Part shown: piece by piece, positions 11,716 to 24,529 of the stretch
How the letters are laid out: each line of letters starts with the position of its first letter
Numbering within the stretch: the stretch's first letter is position 1
Origin: Tubulanus polymorphus
Taxonomy: Eukaryota > Nemertea > Palaeonemertea > Tubulaniformes > Tubulanidae
Length of the DNA: 64,000 nucleotides
Direction: 5' to 3'
Assembly (NCBI RefSeq): GCF_964204645.1
Contig: NC_134029.1
Coordinates: 7,646,001-7,710,000, forward strand
Made by a program: the position numbers and the translations under genes
Notes under the pieces: model-generated
Database searches by the model: none
What the model was told of the DNA's origin: nothing
What the model saw: the letters and a program-made list of their open reading frames with translations, nothing else

Positions 11716-12534
11716 CATAAATCATATTTAACGCCTTCGGCCCCAGGGAAAGCCAATCTGTTGGACCAATTGAATAAACCGCCGAGTTCTAATTCTGAAA
11801 TGGTCCATAACACCAGCCTTTCTGGAGCTTTCTTCTTCTGTACGGACGTTGCCCTATTCATCACTCTTCTGGACGATTTAACAGTGAAGTGAATGCGCAA
11901 TCGAAGATAAAACTGTACAAGAGGATATTCCGCTTGATTTATCTTCGATGTAAAACGGCCAGACGAAACGGTTTCGATCGTCTTAATCGTCAGCCGAAGA
12001 AGTCGTAGATAAATCGCGAGAACGACCGGCTTGAAAAATCGACCGCGTCGAAAGGTAGTTTCTTTTACTGCCATCGGAAATTAGGGAATTACCCGAAACA
12101 CTCGCATAAATCACTCGACCATGCTAGCTATCGAGGGAAACGGCGCCTTATCCAACGGGAAATCGCCATCAATCGAGTGCAAGAGCGTTGATAATCAGGA
12201 TTCAAGCGTTGACCCTTTTCTGACTAGTCCCTATACCGCTGGGCCCGGCTTTAAAGACTGGTATTAACTTTAACTCCAAGGGCATACTCAATTCATTTGC
12301 AATTAGTTAACCCCTCGGTTTAAGTTGATACCGGTCGATAAAACCGGGCCCTGGGATATAAGAAATGGCGACGTATTATCTGATTCTGAGACAATCAACT
12401 TTCCTGAATGGCTCGTAATCGTATCTAGTTACCTAACCCCGTTTAACTGAAACTAGTCACAAAAGCCTAATTATTCAATACCCATACATACAGTTTGATC
12501 AGTAAAGCCTGATCAGTAAAGACAGTGGCACTGG

Positions 12535-13078
12535 AAAAGACATCGGTCTAGGCAAAGCCACTGGAGCTTTTGCATAGCTTTAAACTATGGAAGTCCCAAC
12601 AGTACAGTCTCAAGACAAAACTGAGGTTGTATAACAGCAATGTGAAGTCTTTCTTCTTTATGGAGCAGAATGTTGGCGAATCACCAAAAGTGACACAGAC
12701 AAACTTAACGCCTTCCACTATCGATTTCTTCGAAAAATATGCCGTGTATTCTGGCCAAACAGGATAACCAATTTGAATTTGTTCAGAATGACCAATAGCC
12801 AAAGTCTAGAAGTTGAAATTAAACGTAGAAGACTGAATTGGTTCGGACACATGCTCAGGATGAATCAGTCCTGAATCCCAAAAATGGCATTGAGATGGAC
12901 ATCTCATGGTAGACGTAGGCGTGGCTGCCCCAAAACCACATGGAGATGCACCATTCCTGCTGACCTCACTTCAGCGAGTCTTATCTGGGACCAGGCTTAA
13001 CACACAGCTAAGGACCGGTCCAAGTGGAGAAGTTCGTCACTGCCTTATGTCCCAGAGGGGATGAAGAGGATTAAGTTA
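12535..13078 (+). mobile_element. Non-LTR retrotransposon fragment (C-terminal part of endonuclease-RT ORF), decayed
   Basis: The translation, with one frame change near 12655, carries conserved pieces of the tail of endonuclease/reverse-transcriptase ORFs that are often mislabelled craniofacial development protein 2-like. In order: LKTKLRLYNSNVKS, YGAECWRITKSDTDKLNAFH, RFLRKICRVFWP, IKRRRLNWFGHMLRM, PKTTW and HTAKDRSKWRS. The reverse-transcriptase and endonuclease domains are absent (5' truncation). Two in-frame stops (after NQS and after WDQA) and the frameshift make it non-functional. It lies inside TRPM intron 2 in the opposite orientation. Confidence 0.88.
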
Positions 13079-15139
13079 GTATACATAGTTTGCCCCGAGT
13101 TTAACCTGAAAAGTCTAAAAAAAACCAGGTGCGAAAATGACCAAAATTGTAGGCTGGTTTTACCTGAATTTTTCATAGTGTCCGATTAAATGAGCTAAAT
13201 TTCTAATTGCACTAGCATTCCATGAGATCATGTCATTCGTACGCTGTACATCACATGCTTAAAGTTAATGAGAACGTTTCAAAAGAATAGACACGTCTAA
13301 TGGACAAGACAAGTACAATAAGATGGAATTGGTACGAATTGGTTGTTCTTTGTCAAAGAAAAAACAGTAATGCATAGAAAATACGAAGTATAGAGTCGAT
13401 GATACAATTGAGGACTCATTCGGTGACGTTTGTTAGGAGGGATGAGAGCGCCATGTGCTTGTTACACAACGCGAGGAGGAAGCAATTCAGATATGATTAT
13501 AGAGCGCTGTAATAGCTTGTGAGAGATTTACCAGTAACTCTGTGTCAAAGTGTGGAAATCCATTACCGGAGCTGTATCTCCATCGCATATAAAACGCCAC
13601 AACTTCGTGGACTTTTTCACATTCTAACCAATCTAGTTTGTATTTGTTTTGTATCCTAGCATACACGGTGGAAATTCATATGAAGTTAACACTGTAGATG
13701 CTAACTACCACGGCATTGCCAAACATAAGCAAAAATTTATAATTCACTTATGCCTAATGAGGCAAAAAAAGACAGGAAGATGAGGAGAGCTTGTTAGAAG
13801 AATTCGATATTAAACTAAAAGCTTTTAGGCATATGAATCTGGTTCATGGTTAAACCTAAACGTAAGTCTATAAAACCGAAACTGAGAGCGCTTCCATCGT
13901 CCTCAGTCGTTAAAAGAAAATGGTAATAGCCTTTGGATCGTTAACATTTGCATGGATTGTCGCCAAGCGAATAAACGATGGGGAGTATTTACATATTTGT
14001 TTATACAGACAGGACACAAATCACGTTGTGCGGCATAAGCTTCAAAGGAAGAAGTAAGTTGTTAAACACGAGGCCACAGTCCACCACCGACAATGACGAT
14101 GCTATTACGGTCATTACAGATACGCCGGTGCTGAATGCTAATAAAGTGGATCAGAGGGGTACGGTGGATGACGTTTGACCAATCGATCCGTCGAAATGAT
14201 GCATGGAATGTTTCGATATTTCCGTCTGGCGCCATGATCGATGGCTAGAGACCGGTGATTTTTAATACGTTGAATAGTGATTACTGCATTTCATTACGCA
14301 TTCCGGCTGAAATCAGTCAAGAAACCAAACTTAAAACAATGATATGTAGATAACGATGATGAATTTCATTTCTATATAGAGCGCTATTTTCTAAAAGATG
14401 AAGATTCACCGCACTTTATTTACAGTATTGAACACTTTGGATGAAAAACAGAGCACCAATAATGCCCAACTGAACAATAGCTCACCTGGTGGATCCTCAC
14501 TCGCTACAGTGGAATCATCATTGAATTTATCTAATTCAATTTACTTAATTCTTTTAACATTTAGGAAATTATGAAAATATTCTAATGAGATCCAGTATTG
14601 ATATCTGAACAGCAGATTGGCGCACCTTGCCACGAGAAGATACCGGTTCCCATTGCTGAGATGACCAGAATGTTAAATCCAAGTACCACAATCAGAAAGC
14701 CGAAAAGTTAAAATATCAAAATGTTAGAAGAATTCACAACAAAATCCGAATTTTCGTCTGATGACCTGAAGGTCATTTCATTTAATGCATTATGAATTGG
14801 TAACTCACTGGAGCATGCAATTATGAATGAACTTCTGTCTGAACTTCACTTGAAAATATAAGAGAAAGTAGTAATTTCTCAGGTGAAACCACAAAATTAC
14901 AACAAGCCAAGCAAGAGACCAGACACATGACATCCACATCTGAACACAAATCAGTTTACGATTTCGTCGACTCATGCGGAAATTGAGCCAGACCAAAACT
15001 GATAATTCGATCACGATTGCCATTTCATCGCCCGAAACGTATCCAGACGACGCACCGATGGATCTCCTCTGATCCATGATAATTTGATAGCTAGCGTCTA
15101 GTCGCGCCGATGCAGCGATACCTGTGAAAACCAGACATA

Positions 15140-15345
15140 TCATGTGCACCACAGTGAGGTGTATAAATCGGTGATGGACTTTACTAGTACACCGCACTGT
15201 GGTGTATTGATGTAATTAGTAATTACTTTTATCTCTCATGAAAGATGGCAGCGTCTGTTAAACACAGTTAAATATTAGTAACTTACAATACAATTATAAA
15301 AATTTCAAATTATCTCCAGCACTTTAAGTCAGCACTGAAAGGGTT
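15140..15345 (+). mobile_element. CCCTTT-ended short element (family D, copy 3)
   Basis: Shares GTGTATAAATCGGTGATGGA, ACTGTGGTGTATTGATGTAATTAG, AGATGGCAGC, the CTCCAGCACTTTAAG block and the end GCACTGAAAGGGTTA with the other two copies. Confidence 0.6.
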
Positions 15346-16475
15346 ATGCATTAAAGAGCATCAATCCTTTCTAATACATTCAAGTTATACTTTACTTCAC
15401 CATTGCCTACATTCATGCAATCAATCAACTCAATATCAGAAGCAAGACTTAATCAAGCGAATGAATGCACCAATCCAAGTACCATTAAAATGGAGGTAGG
15501 GTCAGCCTTGCAACTGCCAGCAACTTAATATGACCCATTTCTCTGCAACTGACAGTGACAATTGAACCGCAAGGCACATCGAGCCACGCGCTCTACACTA
15601 CAGGGACAAGTATATCAGATCGAGTTGGCATCACTTCCATCCGATGAGCTGGTAATCTCCTCTCACATCTTTTGAAGCCAATAGTTTATTCCTATGCTGG
15701 GTAGTAAATTATAGCTCGTGGACACACTGACCTGACCCTCACATGAGTTCCCAGAGGACGTTCGTGATGGAGGCATTTTAAGGCATGTCACGCTACGCCC
15801 TCGTAATCACAGAGATCCGATATTAGACGATCTGACCTCTGCTTAATTAGTTTATGCTGTTAGTTCTCTCCCAACTCATTGGTCCATGTAACTCGTGTTT
15901 TGACAACGAGATATTTGCATCTACTACGATTTTCAATGAATCTATAAATTAAGTATGTAAGTTTGGATGTGGAAATCATGAAAACAACATGACAGCATGA
16001 AAATTACAAAACAAATGGGTGGAACATTCTTAGATGCATGGCAGTCAACAAGTTTTTGCTCATCCGCGACATCTTCAAGAGTAAAAAAAAACTATCGATG
16101 AAACATGAATCAAACGAGTCTTTATGGAAGAAACCACTTGTGAATGAAATTTTTGAGATGAAAAGTAACAGTTAAGAACATTCCGAGTTCGAATTAAAAG
16201 AAATCACATGCGAGACGCCCGCTCGAGATTGATTTGAAAGGCAATTTAAGAGAGCAGATTGTTTAGCTGGAAGCTATGGAAGAACAAAGTGCCTGCAACG
16301 CGCACAGATTACTGCCTTTATTATTATTTAGACGGGTAAATCTTTATGAAAATCACTTGCAACACTACGACAAAGCGAAAAGTAAAATAAAGGAGTCGAA
16401 CTGGAAAGCATTCGGTCAAAATCGACAACGCTTCTTACTATATATGCGATATTGGACCAAAATGATATCCATCTA

Positions 16476-16600
16476 AGCCGCGTTCACACGACAACTAGTT
16501 AGACCGGTCTAAATGGGTCCGTACCTGGTCCGGTCCAAATTTAGGCCAGACCAAATTTTGGTGAGCGTTCACACGGCGTTTTGACGCGCGTTGATAAAAT
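16476..16600. mobile_element. Half element with TTCACAC-type end
   Basis: Starts AGCCGCGTTCACACGACAAC and contains GGTCCGTACCTGGTCCGGTCC, AGGCCAGACCAAATTT and an internal GAGCGTTCACACGGCG. Its end is like families A and B but the body differs. The right inverted repeat was not found. Confidence 0.6.
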
Positions 16601-17689
16601 CGCTTGTCACCGGACCCACAACGTCGTTATCTGCTAAATAATTAATTGCGCCTGGATGAAGTCTTGCTTCCAGATTCGAAGTATAGCAAGACATTCTTCA
16701 TTTGACCAATTCGATCCTTTGTCAGACTTAGACATTTTTAGGAACTCGATTTTATTCTATCACGCCGAAACTCTAAGTGTCCAGTATATCATATCCAGTT
16801 GCTGCAAATCAAGCATAACTGACTCAAGCTGGTCTACAATCGGTTTTGCCCCAAGTTGTCCTGGCATCATCTGTTGCGGTGCATTGCAGCCGACATCAGT
16901 CCTCTCCACCATGGAGATATGGACACTTCATAACAGAATTATCAAAATTCATTTCAACGATTATTGGAAGCCACAGAATCGTTAATTGGTAAACTCTTCA
17001 TGTTTTTTCCACATCCCCTTTCAAGCACGATTTTTCCCTTTTCAATATAGCCGGCATTTCCACAGAACTCTTCGAGATTAATTGAAGTAGCACCGCAATT
17101 ATGCGATGTCATATTCAGTCATCGACTTTAACAACGTCAATGTCAGCGATCTATCACCGACATTGGTAACAAAGAATTCATATCGAAAAATTCCAATATA
17201 AAAAGCCTCTCGATCGAAAGAACGAACTCGCGAGTAATCGCGACGTCAGTTGACTACCAGACGAGTTGGAAAATTCTTATCGAAATGAATACCGATTGAA
17301 TCATTTCAAATTCATTATCAGTTGCATTGAAATTCAAGCTAGGTTGTTAAATCTATAATAATTACATCCCCCACATTTTTCTGTCCACATGTTTGTCTGG
17401 CATAAGAATTTTCATTCAGGTACAGCCTGGTAGAGCTCGGCCTGTCCTCGCTTAGGCTTGTCTTCCACAAAATGGTGGCAGTGGCGGGCAAAAAGAATCA
17501 ATACAAAGATTTGTCTTTAGCAGTTTCCACAACATGGGTGCGGCGACGTTTTTTCTAATCACTCATGTAACAATTTCGTTCAGCGCCCACCTGCCACCCG
17601 CGCAGTATTCTACGATGCTAGGATTCGGTTCTCCATGCCAAGAATATAAATATAAGCAAATGGCGAAGAAGACTGACATTCTCGAAATG

Positions 17690-17850
17690 ATGGAATTGGA
17701 AACAGGTCCACTGCAGCCGAGACCCAAACACTTATTACCAAGTATGTGCCCGTTTCGTGGAAACAAATGCCTATACTTGCACTCGCTCCTGCCAATGCGT
17801 CCGCAATTGTCTGGTGGAAAACCAGCCTTACTTATAAAGTTGCAATGACT
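17690..17850. repeat. Minisatellite-like stretch (F), copy 1
   Basis: Shares CACTGCAGC-GAGACCCAAAC and CCCRTTTCGTGGAAA with 31935-32060. Both regions look like two or three diverged units of roughly 45-50 bp. Confidence 0.5.
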
Positions 17851-18432
17851 CTTAATAACTTTGAGTCCAAAGTTCGACATTCGAAGATTTAAATTCTCCA
17901 TTATTTTAGTTAATACTTTATCAATTGAGAGAATCGGGCCCGTTAAGAAAAATATCCTTCATGATTCGATGCCTTAAAGTATGTAGACAGAATATTTACC
18001 CAAAAATTATGGAACTGGTGCTTGAACAACCGTTCAAAGGCTTTCAAGAATCTCCAGTTCGAAGCTTCAGGGATCATTGATTGATTGTCAGCGCTAGCTA
18101 AGCAGTTGTGTCCGTCTACATCGTCGAGGTTGGTGTCTCTCTCCGGAAAAAAGTGTACATTAACTGTCGCTATACAGCTGGTGTTTCTCACCCGTACCCA
18201 TAGGAAAATCGACCGTATTCATGGAACCGTGGCTCCATTTTTGATCATCTATGGACAAGGCTGTGGAGATCATTGATATCAGATTATCATACAATCCGAT
18301 CATCTTGCCGCTCGTATTTGCCTTTCATCCGAATTTACAGCACTAAGCGCTGCACAGAGTGATGTCCATTTTGCCGTTCACCAATTGTGAAGTTACATTT
18401 ACTCGACCAGTGATAACACACATTATACACAC

Positions 18433-18512
18433 CTGTCTCTTGTTCGTTGACTTGGAATCAGATGGACGCATTCACGTTTCATAAAGTTTCGTTCAACCCA
18501 TGCTTTCTGGCT
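18433..18512 (-). CDS. TRPM: TRPM channel gene, exon 2 (start of conserved N-terminus)
   Basis: This 80-bp exon encodes residues 197-222 plus two bases of codon 223. It carries the TRPM entry motif: a Trp-Val/Ile-Glu core followed by NFMKRECVHLIPS and a terminal RDR. Family members read W-I-E-x-x-F-x-K-R-E-C-x-x-F-I-P-S here. The acceptor is a pyrimidine run ending TTGCAG, and the donor is GTGTGT after AGACAG. The 3' phase (two bases of an Arg codon) fits exon 3 exactly, completing R before the CGCGR motif. The exon sits alone between introns of 10.8 kb and 14.9 kb. Confidence 0.93.
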
Positions 18513-19155
18513 CTGCAAGACAAAATGGTATATCAAGTAATAAGAGACTGGAGAATAAGAATTTTCAGAAAAAATTCGACAAAAAACCGTAGCTTTTATA
18601 TCGAGTTCAATTCTGCAATAACTTGCAGTTTCGTTAACTTCAGGATCCTGTTCCACAGTTGTGAGTTAGAGTTAACTCAGAGTTAAAATCAGTTCATTTT
18701 CAATGTTTTCACTCAAATCTTAACTACGGAACTAAGTCCAGTGTATTGAGGCAATATTTAACCTCATAAATGGGGTTTCTTTAAATCTCGTAACTCAGAA
18801 CAGACTCTAAATATTCTAGGAGGGATATCATAAGATATCACCGCTCAAAGAGGTGGTGAAGCTAGGTTGACAGCCCGACAATTAGAACGCTCAAAATATT
18901 TCAATTCCATATCCAGAGCGCTAATGACTAATTTCTTTGGCGAAAAATGTGCATGAAATTCGAAATCCGATGCTGTCGTTATTCTTGTTGTCGAACTATA
19001 CAAACAAAAAACGCTACGCGCGGCGAAGAGTAAACAGCAAAAACAGAAGATTCGATGACACGATATCAGTGAAATCAGATCCACCCACCGTTGAAAAGGA
19101 TGTTTTTGCCCTCAGTTTTATCCGCGCCGATATTTTCTTCGCGAAACAACTTAAC

Positions 19156-19222
19156 ACAATGTAAATGCTATGGCAATTGCAAAGTTTGTTTTTTCTCAAA
19201 CAATCTACTTGAGTAGGGAGTA
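19156..19222. repeat. Dispersed repeat pair G, copy 1
   Basis: ACAATGTAAATGYYATRYGG followed by AATTGC-AAGT and CAATCTACTTGAG-AGGGAGT. It is repeated at 24318-24395. Confidence 0.6.
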
Positions 19223-21106
19223 GTTTTTCAAAAAATAATACATACATGCAAGGGCAGGTGAAACACATCTCAATATTTATATGCCAATAAATGATGCTGA
19301 TAGCTAGTTTATATCATCAGACAACAAAAGCACTGAATGCTTTATTAATCTGGCCACCTAGCCCTGGGGGCTTCATATTTTGGGCGTAGGTCCATTTAGA
19401 AGCATATCAGAGTTCATCCATAAACAGCATTGACAAAACGATGTGAGAATCGCGTATGATGAATATAGACCGGTGTGTACCAGCTTCGACTAATGGCGGA
19501 ATAATAGGTTTTACGGATAATTGAAACATTTACCAAACTAATTCAACAGGACGAATTATTGCAAAACGATCAGACCTATTCACAATTAACAAAATAATCA
19601 GAAATAACTTCACAGAATGAGACCTTTTTCATAAAGATGGCACGCTCTAATAAACCCAGAAATTGAGCAAGTCCAGTAAAATCTGGACACAAAGTGAATC
19701 TAACATACGCCCCAAATACAATTAACTACCGGTAATTTCAAAGATCTTATCACAAGGCTGGTAATTTGCATCTGAAATAATGTGGTTTTAATGAGATCTT
19801 CAAAAGTTTCTAAATTCTAATTGTAGTATTTATTAAATCTATACAAACCCACTGGATGTAGTATTCATTAATTCGATTAAGCAAAAATTAACTAAGATTT
19901 AAAACTAAAAATCATCTTGTAATTAATTAAGTAATTTATGATGTTTGATCAAAGACAAACAAGGAAATCATTTTTCGCAACCTACCAGCTTTTCTAAGGA
20001 AAGCGTTTAGCACCCTAGCTTCGCAGGTCAGTAATTGTACCTTATATAAAAGTATGTCTACACAGATATATCATATGTGATATCTAAATCTTCAAATTTT
20101 TCTATCCCCCATCAAATATTACGTATCGGCATTCGATCACAAAAAATCGACTGTTTGTTATAATAAACTATAAACGACAATGATGTTACTATAGGGCCTA
20201 AGTCGATGCTCTTATAACCTAGTGAGGATGTGTAACGAACGGTAATATTGACAATGCGTCACAGCAAATATGTAAAAACAACTACCATGAAATAGTTAAT
20301 AACTGAAACGATATCGACGCAATTGTAAATAACCGATTTAAGGCGCCATTTATTTTGTATCATATCCATCGACTCGGCGTGCGCGGCGCAGCTTTTCTGT
20401 TGCTTTCTTCGATTCATGCCGCGTGCGGGGAGCGGTACTAGATATTTCGGCGTACAAATAAAGCGCTGATAATGTCGATAACGGAAAACATCGATCCGTT
20501 TCCTGTTCGGTAGGAGATCTTCTGCTTACAGAGCAACACAAGTCATTTAGTTATTCCAGTCAGGCGTAGTCTGTTACAGCCATACGGTCTGATGAAACAA
20601 GACGTTTTAGCAAAGCCCGCGATTCTTAAGTTTTCGGCATTCCGGACGACGTTTCTAATCAATCAGTGTAATCACGGGAAGCGCAACGCGCGTAATGATT
20701 ACAAAAAGGGAAAGTTGACACCAACCTGATGCGCCCTCGAGAATGTTTGCACGAATGAATTCGCAGCTGCCAGTTAAAAATCATTACAATATCAAATCCA
20801 TTTATAGTAACTTTCGAAATCAAGGTCGTTGAATCCTATTAATATTCATAATATATGAGTAGCATATGTAAGTTAAGTTTCACTTTTATATCCTTTCAGT
20901 ACTTTAGATAGTTATGATTGTCGTAAAATGTATACCGGTATGCAAAATGACTAATAATTAAGGATATATATATGTACACACACATACATGTTGATGTTCG
21001 TATAATCAAAGTTTGTTCAATCCAATGTCAATGCCCCAAAGTCTATTCTATTGTCCATACTATAGCAGACTTTGCCTAGTAGATCTGGAATTTCTTGGGG
21101 GCTGTC

Positions 21107-21190
21107 TGATTTCGTCTGAGATACGCAACAATTGGCAATTACGGATTAGCATCTGTAATTGCCAATTGTCGCATATCTCAGATGAAATCA
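21107..21190. other. Near-perfect hairpin, 40-bp arms, 4-nt loop
   Basis: The left arm 21107-21146 (TGATTTCGTCTGAGATACGC then AACAATTGGCAATTACGGAT) pairs with 21151-21190 around the loop TAGC. 36 of 40 positions are complementary. All four differences are transitions, and at least two give G-U pairs in RNA. It could be a foldback element or a pre-miRNA-like hairpin. Confidence 0.85.
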
Positions 21191-21760
21191 GCATTCTAAA
21201 GAATTTTGAATGGCAACTTTTTTATCATTGTCTTCAAAACCTTGGACCCTCAAATTCTCATGTAGTTTTTCATTATACTGTAGGTTTCTACTAAGTTTAT
21301 ATCAGACAGTCACTTGTCAATGGACGCCAAAATGTGCAATTGGCTCTCGACCATTTTAGTCTCAGACTCTCGTCGTTTCTATTGGCTGGTATAATCAAAG
21401 GCATTGTATCAAAGTTAGCATTGCCATAGTGATGATATGTTCAGCAAAGCCACAATAAGCGAATGATGTGAAAAAAAAATTAGTTCCCGTAATCACCTTA
21501 AATCTACAAGGAGAAAGGGAAAAGATGACGTCTTAATGGAATTAGCATACGACCTTGGGGTAAACGAGGTAATTACCGCTGCGAGCTACGTACGACACAC
21601 CTTACCTCGTGGATGTTGTCACCGAGTAGAAACCGCGTCCACAATCTCAACGTGTCCTCCATCGTTTCAGTAGCGACGCGTTAAAATAGAAAACCATTTC
21701 GAAATTTCGTAAAGCAGGCATTCGAAGCAACAGTTTCGTTATTCCGGGGCCGACTTTCGG

Positions 21761-22327
21761 ATGAATCCGGGATCGAAGGAAGCTAGATATCGACGTCGTA
21801 ACTTATGGATTCCCTTAGAAAAAAGAGTGAATAATCGCGACACCAAATTACGCAATAAGTCACCTTCATATCGATGCACGTTGCCGGAGATATTTTCTAT
21901 AGATTCCGCGTTCGGTAAAAATCATCGAAACCGATTCTGTTATACACCGGGCGATGACAGGCAAGATTTCCGACCCGTAGTTAATGAAAATCGACCCGCG
22001 GCTGTCAGTTGCAAGAAGTCAGCAGTGGCGGGCGATTCTTTTCCAGATCGGAGACGCAGTCAGTGTCATCCGCGTAGACACTCGTTAAAAGCGTCAGAGG
22101 AGGAGATCATCTCGTTTTTCTCGCCGTTGAAAAAGAGGTCGGCGCGCTCCTTTACCATCTCCCCGGTGATCGGTCTGAGCCCCAATGGGAAGGCAGGCTC
22201 GACGGATAAAAACGATCGAACGTCTAATTTCTGCGACGTTTCGCGAAAAAGTAGAAGTCAATTTTTGATTTACGACGATAATACGACAACGACGCTTATA
22301 GCGTGTGCGGAGAGTACATCGTTCTAG
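21761..22327 (+). CDS. Unassigned 188-codon open reading frame in CpG-rich block
   Basis: An ATG-to-TAG frame with an in-frame TAA about 45 nt upstream, so it would be a complete single-exon product. The product is basic and Ser/Arg-rich (RYRRR near the start, DRRRSQC and KKRSARS further on), with no domain, signal peptide or membrane segment I recognise. It lies in TRPM intron 1 on the opposite strand. The surrounding sequence is CpG-rich, where stop codons are rarer, so chance openness is a real possibility. No homology is claimed. Confidence 0.25.
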   Translation: MNPGSKEARYRRRNLWIPLEKRVNNRDTKLRNKSPSYRCTLPEIFSIDSAFGKNHRNRFCYTPGDDRQDFRPVVNENRPAAVSCKKSAVAGDSFPDRRRSQCHPRRHSLKASEEEIISFFSPLKKRSARSFTISPVIGLSPNGKAGSTDKNDRTSNFCDVSRKSRSQFLIYDDNTTTTLIACAESTSF

Positions 22328-24317
22328 AGACGCGCTGATTAGAGACGACCAGACTGAGAGGGTTAACCGCCGCTACCTGGTCGAAACTAGATTAGGAAAA
22401 GCGTATCGCGTAACCGATCGGGTTCTCGAATCCTATATACGTATATATACCCGAGTTACTCTATTGCGTCACGGCAACCGTCGATCAATTCGATATTTCA
22501 CTGAACTGAATAATTCACCACGTTGCGCAAAGGTGGCCGTGAAAGTCAATAAGATAGATCAATGACGCCGATGAAGAGTTACATACACGGAACAAAAACG
22601 CCGTCTTCGTTGTCATATAAAACAGGATCCGATCGGGATTTTACTCGCTTATTACGAAGAGCATTGTTTGTCCATTACGCGCCGGGCGTAACGGTAATCG
22701 ATGGCACGGGAGATGACGAACTCCGGATTACGACGTCTTCATAAATAGAACGGTCGAATTCTCGTCGGGATCACGATTGCGAAACGCGATCGCTCATATT
22801 TTGACGTGTAATGCTGCCGCGGGACCCGTTCGGCTGTACCTAGTCTGCGTCGCTGACTACTCCACTGTCGACTGGTATCGATACAGCTTAACCCAGCTAC
22901 CCGGTGCCTACACAATGCTATACCCGGCTACTGTAAGTCCATCGTTATCCAGCCATCCGATGATTGGGACCTAGAGTTAAAACGCATACAATATTCCACC
23001 TGATAATAGCCGAAACTTTGTGGTTTCAAAATAATAAATTCTATCATTGAAAAATCGAATTTGGGGATTTCTCCAATTGTCTATGATATATCAGTTCGCA
23101 CTAGGCGGTTGACCTTGCGTTCGCTACTTGGATCCAACGCGGCTGTACCCAGCAAACCAATGCATTGAGACATGCGATATACCGTACCATCATCCATTAA
23201 GTGTCACTGGAACCGATGAAGTTATATCGGACTGTTAGTTCAACAACCACTCGCCAAACCGACGGAATTCAATGAATTATAAATTGTCAACGATACAAAA
23301 TAGTCCCATTGTTTTACAAAGGCCTTCGCCGCTTGCGTTGTTCGTATAAACCACTGTCAACAATCCATTAAACGTGCAACATGCTTAACCGCATTTCTAC
23401 ATTCTCTAATCGGACACGATACCCGAGGTAAGTATGATATTACTTCGAGGGCAATTCAGTGTCACTTCTTACCCGAGCGAGAAAGACGAAATAAAAATCG
23501 CGCGTTCCGCACGTTCGCTCTTATCCGCGCGGTATAGAAAGCGGGTAAGCAAAAAAATCGATCAGAAACGGTTAATGCTTCGACGATATTATTGGCGTTT
23601 TAATGGATGACGGCAGTTTTATATCCGCTACATGCGAAGAACGGTTGCCAACGATCGCGCTTTAATCCGCGCGAGTTCGTTAGGTTTTCTCGCATTAAGA
23701 TACACTTTCGAAGTGGCAATTCGTGTATCCGGGCTGTAAACGTACGGGACAATCCGGCGATACACAGTCCAATTGCGCGTGTGTGCACACGCGTGCCGCC
23801 GCCGAAAGTGGGCAAATTGAGCTGCTAATAGAGGAGGATTTAGCAATCGACTGATGACTGATGAATGTTTTCCATCTGATAAAGAGGGAACCGAAGCAAT
23901 TACGAAACCTTACATATAGCTTCCTCTTTTTCGGGATGGCCAATCGCGGCGGCGATTGACGAAGCCTACCACTCGATCTCTATATCGCGACGCGATGCGA
24001 ATTTCGATCAGGTGGTTCCGCAAATAGCGCGAAAAAAAGATATGTTTCCGCGATAAGTTATTGAAATTCGAATACCCTCGCGCACGTGAATTTAAATGAA
24101 TTCAAATTTTTTGTTCATCTCGTGAATTCCCAGTCAGCTGTTTCCCGTAATTCGGGTATAAACTACGCGTATACATCGTTGCACATCCGACAAAAAGAAA
24201 TTACATTTAAACGCACATTTAAACAAAAGGAATTTTTCAAAGATCTAATCGACAATTCCCGTCGAGCCTAAAGATATAACCTAGATGAGAAAGGATATTA
24301 AATATGAAAAAACTTTA

Positions 24318-24395
24318 TACAATGTAAATGTCATACGGTAATTGCGAAGTCAATTTTTGTTTGTTTTAAGCAATCTACTTGAGAAGGGAGTATAA
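24318..24395. repeat. Dispersed repeat pair G, copy 2
   Basis: Same ordered motifs as 19156-19222 (ACAATGTAAATG, CAATCTACTTGAG, AGGGAGTA). Confidence 0.6.
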
Positions 24396-24529
24396 TTGAT
24401 TATAGTGAACATTGTTTCAGATATAAATTAAGTTTAAAATGATGTACCAGCAGAATGCACCAGCAGAACGCACGCCACAAAATAATCAGCTTACTTCGAG
24501 CCAACTCAAACTTTTTCATGGATACAAAT

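Larger units (their letters stand above)
3559..18432. other. TRPM intron 2 (14.9 kb)
   Basis: No convincing exon. It holds family A copies at 4151, 7741 and 9279; the 422-bp element at 5475; the polypurine tract at 6939; a diverged tandem duplication at 8525-8900; family E at 10671; family D at 11430 and 15140; a retrotransposon fragment at 12535; a half element at 16476; and a minisatellite-like stretch at 17690. An open frame at about 14962-15120 (minus) is preceded by TTTTCACAG, but its phase does not fit TRPM. Confidence 0.7.

Noticed and set aside
11709-12074. Minus-strand 121-codon frame
   Set aside because: Basic, hydrophobic-mixed product with no recognised motif. Its 3' part overlaps a repeat (family D) and there is no splice support.
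14805-15197. Minus-strand 130-codon frame preceded by TTTTCACAG
   Set aside because: The acceptor looks good, but the required phase fits neither TRPM junction, no clear donor follows, and the upstream part overlaps a family D element.
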